Shown here in pieces: positions 26,401-38,400 of a stretch of DNA of 64,000 nucleotides (the first letter of the stretch is position 1; each line of letters opens with the position of its first letter). The notes below the pieces were generated by a model. The model saw only the letters and a list, made by a program, of their open reading frames with translations. It had not been told where the DNA came from and did no database searches. A program made the position numbers and the translations under genes. This stretch comes from Clytia hemisphaerica (taxonomy: Eukaryota; Cnidaria; Hydrozoa; Leptothecata; Clytiidae), in the NCBI GenBank assembly GCA_902728285.1, contig CACVBU010000354.1:310001-374000 (forward strand), in the 5' to 3' direction.

Positions 26401-29400
26401 AGCTGAGTTGTTTTAGATGATACAATTTGAGGATTCTATCGCACGTAAAAAGTTTTGGCGATTTGGGTCTTGTTTATCTTGAAAAACATTATTCTCGTTT
26501 TTTCAGGGCTTGTCGGCGTTGGTTAAGCAATTGAATATTCGAAATGAAAAGATCCTTCAAGGGATAATGGACCAATTGAAGAGTGCCATTGGCTGGAAGG
26601 TATTGCTTTTGTTATCATAGCCCTTCAGATTTTTAGGAGCACCTAGGAGAAGTCTTGTATGGGGTAAACTAGAGTCTACTTCTTACTGAACTTTGCTTTC
26701 TGATGATTTTGATGGCGAGTCAAGTTAAATAGACTAGAGGATATCGCCATCTTGAATTTTTTCACTTTCGTTTTCAAAAAATTATATGAAAACATCAAAA
26801 TAATAAAATATATTTTAAAACCCAATCAAAGTTTATGAAATTATAATAAAAACATAAAGATACCTCGGAAATTTGAAAAAAAATAGTCTATTGGTCATTG
26901 TTTTATGTTTGTTTTTCTCCAAAAAGGGACTGGATCTAGTGGCCTGAATTTGCTACCACCTCAAGCAAAGCCAAATAAATCAAGTCGGCCAAATTACACC
27001 GGGCCGCTTATCAGCGCCTTCCAGTCTATTAAAAAGCTATTTGTGGCCCCCGGGCTATGTATGGGGCTATAATTTTGCAAACCAATGGGGTTGACCAGCT
27101 GTTCTAACTAAAGAGGCTCACTAGGGGAGGGGATTTATTACAATTATGTTTTCCAAATTGAACATTCGCAGGTAAAGGTACCAAGTTGTGGTACTGGACC
27201 AGTGCCGAAAAGTTGTACTTTCTTGTTTTTTAAAATTTATCTGAGACCACCACCACTTAGTACCCTGGTACTAAGTTGAATCTACCCCTTAAAATAGGTA
27301 TACCACCCCTTAGTACCCGGTAAAATCTTGATATCACCATTGAGAAATGACACACCACCGTTAAGTACCCTGTACTAAGTTGATTTTCCCCCTCAAAATA
27401 GGTATACCACCCTTATAATTCTTAGTAATTTACTTTCTGGTCTTTGGTTTCTGGTACACCTGGTTTAATTTTTCTAAAAAACTTTACAACACTGTATTAA
27501 AAAATATACTACACCACTCTATACCACCCTTAATATCTCAGGAAAAATTCCTGTCAAGTTAGGTCAAGTCAAATATCATTTTCAAGTCAATTTCATTTAA
27601 ATCAAAAGAAATACATTAAACTACTATAGTCTCGAAAAAATGAGAATTAAGAATAGCTAGAAGATGAAACTTCGGGGCAACCTGGAGACTTCAAAATTTG
27701 ACAGATGTGGCTGAAATTTGGCACACTTGTTCATTGAGTGAATATCTGGACGTGCTTTTTTCATTTTTCAAGATTTTGATTTTTGGGGCCTGGGGACGAG
27801 TTTTCTTGCTAAAATGAGGTTTTTGGACACACTTGTTCCTTCAACAAATGAATATCTGGGTGTCTACAATTGGACCTATAAATAATTTAAAGCTACTGAA
27901 GTATACTATAGAATTAAAATTCTCTTCATCTCATTTTCTTGTATTTTCTTAGAAATTCAAGAGAAAGTGATAGAACAGTGATAGAACATTTTTTGTGATT
28001 TTGCAGGATTTTGAGTACCAGATACTAACTTGATGCCTCGTATTTGGTATTGAGACCACAATTTAGTCCCTTGATACAAAGTTGCAAAAAAAATTTTCAA
28101 TTAGGACCACAACTTAGTGGGTCAAGCTGGAGTTTTTACAAGTTCTTTGATGACTCTGTTAGACAAACGATTTTATTACTTTTTCTAAAGAACGCGTCAT
28201 CCCTATTGTTTAAAAATAACCAATCAGTTAAGCATCTTGTAAAAACTCCAAGGCATCCCAACTTAGTACCATGGACTACGTTGTTTTTTACTTACCTTAT
28301 CAGACCACCACCCAGCACTGGCCCCCACAACTTAGTACCGACCCCCCTGGGTAAAGAGCGAATTCTAAAGGCTACCTAATCGTGTAGGTCATCCCTTTTC
28401 GTTCGGGTGCCTAAAACTGGGCTGAAGCCATTTATATCAGGGTACATATCAAGCAATTATATATTTTTTTCTTTAAACATAGGAATTCAATTTTGAAAAC
28501 CTAAGTTCTTATTTCCTTTATACCATTTTAGATTCGTATGCAAGCCTCACTTTTATTACAGAAATTCAGTGAGTTGAGTCATCTTTTGCACCTCTTCGGT
28601 CAAGTTTCTAAAAAACGTATACCCCTTTAGAATGCTTGGATTGACCTCCACATCAAAAGAGTTATAGGTATTTTTTCTGGAAAAAGCCCTATTGATTATG
28701 AGTGTCATCAAAAGCGATTTTAAGTAGAAAATGAAATGGAGCGCTCTTGAGACGTTCACGAACGTCCACGAACATTCCATAGCGTTCCTAGAACGTTCTA
28801 GATCAAACATTCCAGAACGTTTACGCTCGCGAAGGAACCTTTGTGTTCAGAAGACTCGAAAATGAATTTATCTTCTTCTCGTTAATTCTGTGTGACTAAA
28901 AATCACTTTTATCTGTTGTAGGTCTTCAAGAGATTGAAAAATTTGGCGATGAATCGCTTTTTGATTGTCTCCACGAGCTGCTTTGGAATCATCCAAGTCA
29001 GGTAATTTGTAATGCCTCAAAACTGCCCAGATATCTTATGCAAAACATTATAATAGTCGGATACTAATTTTTTTTCTACTTGGGGTGGGACATTTTTTGG
29101 TGAACCCTAACATGTTTCTATACCCCCCTACCAAATTTCATCGCTTTACCATTTTGTCCCAGTTTTGAAAGTTTATGGTTTAATTCTGCCTGACCGATGG
29201 TTTGCTATGAAGATTGATTAAATTTAATTCATTTTGTTCATTTGAAGAAAATGCCTTATGAAAAGCCATATTCATTTGTCAATTTGTTTTTGTTTTGCTA
29301 TAGGACTGACCGATAGTTTGCTATGAAGATTGATTGATTAAATTAAATTCATTTTGTTCATTTGAAGAAAAGGCCTTGTGAAAAGCCATATTCATTTGTC

Positions 29401-32400
29401 AAATAGTTGTTTGTTTTGCTATAGGAGTTTAGGAGAAGCATTGCAAGCTTAGTGGAACGTTTTGGAATGAAAGATGACGTTTACAAACTTGTATTGAGGT
29501 TTGTATCTTTTCTAGTTTCTAATCTTCTACATTGAACTTCCCATAGACAATACCGAAAACTCCCTGACTTTTGTAAAGCCCATTTGCACATTCAGTCCTA
29601 AGGTTGCTTTGCTCTCTAGCTCAATTTCTTAGAAATATACAATAGTCGAACGTGCGCAACGCACTGGGCTCAACTTCAGTGGCTTCAAATCATTCATAGG
29701 CCCAATTGTAGGCCCCCAGATATTCACTCAATGAACAAGTGTGCCAAATTTCAACCAAATCCGATCATTTTGGAGGCCTGTAGACTGCTCCAAAGCTTTA
29801 GCCTCGTTTTGGCAAAAAACTCGTTCCCAGGCCCCAAAAATCAAAATTTTTGAAAAATGCAAAAAGAACCCCAAGATATTCACCCAAGGAACAAGTGTGC
29901 AAAGTTTCAGCCAAATCGAACAATTTTTGAAGTCTCCAGGCTGCCCCAAAGTTTTAGCCTCGTTTTGGCGAAAAACTCGTGCCCAGGCCCCAAAAATGAA
30001 AATTTTCAAAAAATGAAAAAACACCCCCAGATATTCACCCAAGGAACAAATGTGCAAAATTTCAGCCAAATCGAACAATTTTTGAAGTCTCCAGGCTGCC
30101 CCAAAGTTTCGAAAAACTCGTCCCCAGGACCCAAAAATCAAAATTTTTGAAAAATGAAAAAAACACCCCAATATAATCACCCAAGGAACAAGTGTGCAAA
30201 ATTTCAGCCAAATCGAATAATTTTTGAAGTCTCCAGGCTGCCCCAAAGATTTAGCCTCGTTTTGGCGAAAAACTCGTCCCCAGGACCCAAAAATCAAAAT
30301 TTTTGAAAAATGAAAAAAATACCCCCAGATATTCATCCAAGGAACAAGTGTGCCAAATTTCAGCCAAATCGAACAATTTTTGAAGTCTCCAGGCTGCCCC
30401 AAAGTTTTGGGACATACACACAGACAGACACAATGTTAAACTATTAATATTACACCCTTTTTGGACCTACCCCGGTGGGGTGGAGGTCCTATAAATTAAC
30501 CCATGTTCGTTCGAGCGTTAGTTAGTTAGTTAGTGTGTTAGTTACCAGCTTTTCCCGAGATTGGCTCATTAGTTTTTTCTGATTTTTGGCACAAAGGTGC
30601 ATGACCATAAACCCTCGAATGTGACGGAGCCCGATTTTCTAAAAAAAATTTTTGGGCAAATTTAGGCCAAAAAACGGCTTAAAAACGGGTTTTTTGGATT
30701 TTGTGAAAAATTGGATCATTAATTTTTTCTGATTTTTAGCATGAAAGTAGGGTACAATCATAGTTAAAGGATGGCTCAAGCAGATTTTTGCAAAAAAATT
30801 TTTTTGGCTCAAAAATCGTATTTTTATCTATAAGAACCACTTTTAATAAGAATACATCAATGTTCTTAGCCATATTATTATTATTATTTTTATTAATTTT
30901 TTTACGATGAAAATGTCACGGTGGAGGCTAATGATTTGAGTTTTCTGTAAACACTTATTATTTTTTTGGCTGAAAAACGAATCTTTATCTATAAGAATCA
31001 CTATTTATGAGCATATATCAATGTTATTAGCCAAATTGTTTTTTTATTATTATTTTTTCTAACAGAAGAAAATGTCACGGTAGAGTGCGACTGTTTGAGT
31101 TTTCTGGAAACCTTACACGCTTTTTTTTTTATAAGAATACACTTTATAAGAATGTCCATGATGAAAATGGCCAAAAAATTAAGAATGTCGTAAGAATATT
31201 GCCATCATGAAAATTAAAAGAAGAATTTTTTTTTTATTAATATATTTTCAAATGCATCTAAAACCTTCTCGAGCTAATTAAGAAGCTGACCTATTTTATT
31301 TTATCTTCCTTATACATAGCTTATGTACTCGAAGACCACCTTTTAACTCATTTGAATGTTAGCAGATAAGCAGTTTAAAAAGTATGTATGTTTTTTGCGA
31401 CTGTAAAATGAAAATAAGAAACGGGAAGTTAAACTAAACTGGGTGTCCACTGAAAAGAAGTAAGTTCGTCGCAAATGTATGTCTGGATTCAAAAATATGT
31501 TGTTTTTTCACGACGAAGTAAAAAAATAATAATAGATGTAGACGTTTTCATTCTTCATCGCTTATTGTTTTTCGCCCTATCGCAAATAAAACAATAAGTT
31601 TTTAATTCCAGACGTCTGTCTAGATTTATTTTTTGCGACAAACGAATTCGCGATGAACTTATTTTTTCCAGTGGACACTCAGTCTCTTAACTTCAAAATG
31701 AATGCACGAGGGAAGAAGTATAAGCAAATGGCGTTTGGATCATGGAAAGGATTCAAGAGAACGGTTATACACAACAACAAGGAACTTGAACTCAAAGTGA
31801 ACGAAACTGCAGCAGACGTAGAGAAGAACGTCCAGTGCTCATACTGCTCAAAACGATTCAAGAGTAATGGCAATCTTGTCAATCATTTGCAATTTAAACA
31901 CCTTGAGGAACAAGAGAGTCAAGAGAATCTTTCCTGCGACCTCGCTTCAAATTCCAGCATCACAAGAGACAGAACAAAAGCAATTGTTCGTTCCGTTGTT
32001 GCAAAGCTGGTATCTGATGTTGTTGATAACGTCGAACGTGCATCTCCAGCTGAAGATTGTGTTATCGTGGAAGACAAACCAAAAGCGAAATCTAACCGTA
32101 GAGGGCAGAACAGACGGAATAAGTATACAGCGCAGTTTAAAGCAACTGTTATCGAGAAGATGATGCCTGGTGTTCTTAAAGAACACTTGGTAGAGGAATA
32201 CAACGTTTCCCAGTCCAACATTTCTAAGTGGCTTAAGAACAAGGACAAAATTTTTAAAGAGGTTGCTGATTCCAACCGTAAAACATTAACAAAAATGCGA
32301 GTGGGGACAAAGTACGTCCGTTTGTATAGTGAGCTCCTTACTGAAGTTAGAAAAGCGAGAAGCCGTGGTTATTTGGTTAATTTCAATTGGATTTGGACAA

Positions 32401-35400
32401 AAGCCAGGAAGATATACCGTAAACAGGAAGAAAACCCTGACGCGAATGTCCGTAAGCATGTCATTACAACCTTCTTACGCCGATACAACATTCGGATGAG
32501 AGCACGACAACGTAACCGAAAGTACTCAAAGGAACATTTCAGAGTAGCTTTGACCAAATGGCACGGATCTACTCGGGAACGCTTGATAAGAACTGGTCTT
32601 AATGATGACTATGATCAGAAGTGGGGACGATTTCGACCAACTAATCGTTTCAACGTGGACCAGTCGCCTTTACCTTTCGTTATTGATCATAAGAGAACTT
32701 ATGAAATTATCGAGAAAAAGAAACAAAGATACAATAAAGTTTGGATCCAGCAACCAGGCAGTGGCCTAGACAAGCGACAATGCACCCTACAAGTATGCAT
32801 CCGCGCTGAAGGGGAGCAACCGAAACTGGCTATCATTTTCCGAGGTACTGGAAAGGGAATCAAAGAAACGGAGAGATTATCGTATCACCCAGACGTTGAC
32901 ATTTATTTTCAAAAGAACGCTTGGGCAGACACTGAGTTTTCTGTAGAGTGGGTAAATAAAACACTTGCCAAAGTAGTTGCAGGGGTCGACCGTTACGTTC
33001 TGTTCTTGGACAACCTGACCGCACAACAAACCACTGAATTCAAGGAGGCTGTAAGCTCACAAAATGGCGTTTGTTGGTTTGGACTGCCAAACGCAACCGA
33101 TTTGTGGCAGGTTGTTGATGCTGGAATTGCTCAACTGCTCAAAACTTTGACCAAAAAGGAGCAGGATGATTGGCTTATGGATGACGAGAATTCAGATAAG
33201 TGGTATGGGCATACCGAAGACAAAAAGTCTTTCACGGCTTCTGAAAGGAGAATTTTAATCTCCCATTGGTGTGGGGAAGCATGGAAGAAGGTAATTTCAG
33301 GAACTTACGATAGTTTTATCAAAGGCTGCTGGGAAAGAACTGGATGTCTTATTACAGCAGATGGATCTGAAGATGAGAAAATCAAACCAGAAAGCTTATC
33401 TGACTACAAAGTACCACCACCAATTGATTACGTCGAAGCCACCATCTCAGTCGCTGTTGCAAACGTAGTACCAGAAGTGATCATCGACCCGTCTATCGAA
33501 CTGGAGCCAGAGCCAGAGGTTGAATTGGAGGAGGAGGAAGACCCGACCGATGAAGAAGAGGTGCAGCTCGACAGAGAAGAGGATAGAACTTTTGCAGATG
33601 AAATGGTTGGGATGAAAGTGAAGGTTTTGTACGAGCACGGTTGGTGCGAAGGAGAGATTGTATACTTTAACAAAGCCCTTCAAGAATATAAAGTTAGTTT
33701 TGTTGATGGTGACGATGATTTCATTCCCGAGGACGAGGTTGGAACTGCAGATGTCCAAGTGATTATTTAAAAACTTTAAAGTGCTTTTATATTTTCTACA
33801 GTATCTCATTTACTTCGTACTTTACATAGCTTAGCTGTTTAATACATTGTATTTATTCTTTTGTCTTTTATGCATACACATAAGAAAGTTTTCTGTTTTT
33901 ACATTACTTTTCGATGATTTTGAGACAATGACTGGTAAAATCTGAAAATTAACCTTAAGAATGTGTTAAGAATATTATATGATGATTTCGACAAAAAAGT
34001 TAAGAATATCCATGATGAAATGGATTTACACCATTCTTATAAAAAAAAAAGCGTGTATTTATTAAGCTGTGCATTTTTCTGATAGTGGTTTTTATAAAGA
34101 AAAGCGCTTAATCGCTTTTTTATTTCTTTTTCAAAAATCTTTTTCAATAGTGTTGATAGTTTCTCTCAATAGATATGCTTTCATTTTCTTTATTTTTTTG
34201 TATTTTGACCAGTTATGTCTTATGTGTTTCACTGTTTCAATGTTCACTGATTAGTTTGATAACCAGGTAGGTCCATAAAAGTATCGCTTGTTATAATCAT
34301 TAATTAGAGTTATAGATCAAGGGCCCTTGTTTGCTGAAAAGATTTTCCTTTGCGTGATAGTAAAACATATTTGGCTGTTTTCAGGGCTCGAGCCTTGACA
34401 GCCTGGTTGCATATAAAGGAGAAACTGATTCTGCACATTTCATCACTTTTTGACTATTTCAATTAAAATAATTTTGTTTTTCTAGAAAACTCGAAGACCG
34501 GGATGAATCAGTTAGAGCCGAAGGAATTATTTCACTGGTAAGCGTTTCTTTCAGAATTTCTTCAGAATTTTTTGCCAGCACTTTACTTCAATTTCTTTTT
34601 GCAACCAGCTTCCCATTGGTCAGTGTTTTCCTGCAAATAGCTGCCAGTTGGTGACCATAGCTGTATTGGTACTAGTAGTAACATGGTTTAGAGGGTGATT
34701 TGGGATTAATAACCCCGAGGTTCATTGAAAACATTTCAAAATAGCCCGAACGTACCGAGAATACCATGTTATTCCGCGTTAATTATATGGTCAAAAAAAG
34801 AATTGAAGAACACTCAATCGCTATTTCTTTTCGAAACTTATAAAAACATTCGAAACTATAAAAAAACATTCGACTGACACTCTTATTTTGATTGGCTTAA
34901 AAATTTCTTACGATATTTTGTTAACCAATCAAAATATCGTACGATACTTTTCTTTCAACCAATAGAAATTTTTGTTTACATAAGGGCGATTACAAAAAAG
35001 CGGGGCTATTACGGATTTATCGCCCCGCTCGTCCTTTACAAATCTAAGCTAAATGTAATCAACCATATAATTATTTTTTTAATCTCTATTGTATTCAAAA
35101 TTGAGCTACATCGCCAGGGAAATATATATTTGACATTGCGTCCGTTTGGTTATATATAAGCTTATAAGAAAAGAAAGATAACTAGCTTCCTACAAACAAG
35201 GTTAGTGGTAAGTCAAGGAATGTTTTATGTCTGGGCCTAAATGTTGAGAATGGTTTTTTCTTCGTGTTTTTTTTTTCTATTTTGATCAAAAGGCTTGGAG
35301 TGACTTCTTAAAATGATTCAATAACCAGTATACCTTGTATTTTTAGAACCGTCTTTATATATAACTAAAGACTTTTTTCCTACTGATCTTCATTTAATCT

Positions 35401-38400
35401 CCTGGATCGGAAAAAAAACGATCTAGTGAGCAGATATATAGATACCTGTCCCAATTTATGGATGTCCGTAAGTATCATGCCGTACTGATAACATGTTTTC
35501 GTTTTTGAATTTCCAGGCGACACTGCAAGTGAAAACAGAGCGTGAACTCAAAATCCTTCTCGACATTCTTGAACTTGATTCGAGTACTTATGTGAGAGCT
35601 CAAGTCATTCGAACGTTTGTGGCTCTACAATGGGTTCACCCCAGGGTCATACGAGCTTTACAAGAAAGACAAAGAAATAATGCTGATTTCCTCTCAGAGT
35701 AAGTAAAATCTATCGAAAAAATAGACTTGATTTGTTTAAAAGTTTAGGAGCTGTTTCATTATGATAATACCAGCTTATTGGAATAATTTTCGCGTGTTAC
35801 ATTACAAGCAGAGCGAAATTTTCTGAATTCGATTTCGCCCATAGGCATACTGGAGAAGTGGGACGTGGGACGGTGGGACGCTAAGGTGGGACGGTAGTGG
35901 GACGCTAAGGTGGGACGGTAGTGGGACGCTAAAGTGGGACGGTAGTGGGACGGTAGTGGGACGCTAAGGTGGGACGGTAGTGGGACGCTAAGGTGGGACG
36001 GTAGTGGGACGCTCAGGTGGGACTGTAGTGGGACGCTAAGGTGGGACGGTAGTGGGACGCTCTCTCGTAAGGCTTTTGTATTTTTGCTTCTCTGATAATT
36101 ATGTACGAGTGAAAAAGAACTCAATATGAGTAAATGAATACTTTCAGTATTAGTTGTTATTCTGATCGGAATACTCTCAAATGATTACGCCAGTATCGAC
36201 AAAATAACAATGAAAATCCTGCCTATTGTTTGTATGCGCGAATGAAAATGTTTTACGCAATTACATTACGTCATTTTTTATTACTTTTTATGGTAATATA
36301 AAAACATTTGCTCTCTCCGAAGAAACATGACTAACTAGCTCAGTCGGTAGAGCATCAGATTCAAGGTCAGGTGGTCCAGGGTTCGATTCCCCCACACGTA
36401 TTTTTTTTTCTTTTCTAAACTAATCTATCCACAGGGATCAAAAATATTTCAGACCTGATCAAAAATATTTCAGACCTGATCAAAAATATTTCAGACCTAA
36501 TCAAAAATATTGATTTTTCAAGCACGGAGGACGAGAAATTTATCTTTTTAAATAGCAGATCTTGTTGTTGTCCTTTAATCTTTTGATACTTTTGATACAA
36601 TTTTCATCCAAAATCTGTCTTTGAATCATACAAAGTTCCAATACACTTTCCTCGAGATATACATGGGGGGGATATTGGCAAAAAGGGGTACGGATGCTCC
36701 GGGGAGGGGGGGTACTAGGTTGCGAGGTGACAGGTATGTCCGAGGCAAAAATCGAAAATTGCCCCTTTGAGAGACAAAATTTTGATGATTTTGGGACCCT
36801 TTGAGAGATTTTTTCCCTAAATTTAGTTTAAAAGTCTGTACTAGACGGACACGGTCCTCCGCCTACTTTGAAGTGTTAAAAATTGGTTGGCTAGTCAGAC
36901 AGGCTAATAACGTTTTTTCTGAAACAAATATTCTTTTGACACTTTTTGCCGGACAAAATCGGTTCGGAAAAACTGGAGCAACCTTCGATTGCCTTATCGG
37001 ACTTTTTAGCTGTTGGACTAGATGATGTCGGATGCATGACTTTTGAAGACTCCTCCCCCCAGTTTGTGAAATCATCATTCTGAGCAGTTTTCCAAGAGAA
37101 AAATCTGTATTTCCAATTAAATAAGACAGGCTATGAATTTTCGCATAGGAAATTGATTTTCTGTGGTTTCTCAAGGGAATAATAATCTTCTTTTTCAAAA
37201 AGAAAAATTCAACTAATGATTGCTCAAGGAATTTCAGTTATTTTGTATTTTTTGCAAGGGAAATACCTTTTCTTTCAAAAGAAAATCAATAAAGTGCTGT
37301 GATTTTCCTTGGAGAATACGCGAAAATTGATTTTCCTGGGAAAGAACGGAACAAAGGATTTTCCTTGGAAAATACGCAACAACTAATTTTCCTCAGAAAA
37401 TACGGACCAGTGATTTTCCTTGGAAAATACGTAACAACTAATTTTCCTTAGAAAATACGCAACAACTAATTTTCCTTGGAAAATAGGCAACAACTATTTT
37501 CCTCAGAAAATACGGACCAGTGATTTTCCTTGGAAAATACGGTCTAGTGATCTTCCTTGGAAAATACGCAATAACTAAATTTCCTTGGAAAATACGCAAT
37601 AACTAAATTTCTTTGGAAAATACGCAACAACTAATTTTCCTTGGAAAATACGCAACAACTATTTTCCTCAGAAAATACGGACCAGTGATTTTCCTTGGAA
37701 AATACGGTCTAGTGATCTTCCTTGGAAAATACGCAATAACTAAATTTCCTTGGAAAATACGCAATAACTAAATTTCCTTGGAAAATACGCGATAACTAAT
37801 TTTCCTTGGAAAATAAGGGACAACTAGTTTTCCTTGAATTAATTATTTTAATCTTCTTATCTTCTAATCTTTCTTATCCGTTCGGGCTGACCTTCAGCAC
37901 AGCTGGTTTATTTCCTTAATCCTAGGAAGCGTTTCTCTTTATAAAAATAATTTTACATAAAAATATAGCATGCTTTTGTTTCGAAACTGCTGATGCAAGA
38001 TTTAATTACAAAAAATATAACATGATAGTTTTCGAGTGTTATATATATTTAGTGCAATCGGCTCTTGCATGTTGGAAATAATCTAAAATCATTTCTTTAA
38101 GAAGTCAATACCTTGACAGGGTAAAATTATACAAGTCATGGCAAAATAAAGGTCTCATGATAATCATTGTTCACTTCTCTTGCACATCAGCTGCGTGGCC
38201 GAGTGGATAAGTCGATGAAACGGCAACTTAAGGGTAATGATTATAGAGAGTTTGAATCCTATACGGGTGCGACGAAAATTGTGTTATTTTGTCTGTTTTG
38301 TCAACATTGATCAAACTTTTTCTGGTTTTATGAGCTCTTATTGATATTTTTGAAAATTTCCGTTAAAATTTTAAGAAACAAAAATTGGGGGGGGCAGTCA

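Larger units (their letters stand above)
31116..34055 (+). mobile_element. Full-length pogo-like DNA transposon, TA-flanked
   Basis: The ends are CACGCTTTTTTTTTTATAAG and the inverse CTTATAAAAAAAAAAGCGTG, each bordered by a TA dinucleotide as in Tc1/mariner/pogo insertions. Inside both ends the motif TAAGAAT or ATTCTTA recurs with CATGATGAAAATGG (31160) and its mirror CATGATGAAATGG (34009), likely subterminal transposase sites. It carries one uninterrupted transposase frame. It lies in the intron between exons 24 and 25 of the HEAT-repeat gene, in the same direction. Confidence 0.9.

Noticed and set aside
29728..30402. 224-codon open frame on the minus strand
   Set aside because: It lies wholly in the 155-bp satellite. 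Its repeated peptide follows the unit and both strands are open for the same reason.
31919..32275. Minus-strand frames under the transposase gene
   Set aside because: Antisense shadows of the intact transposase frame; no domain.
36333..36400. Functional tRNA-Lys gene
   Set aside because: Acceptor and anticodon stems do not pair and no proper anticodon loop can be drawn.
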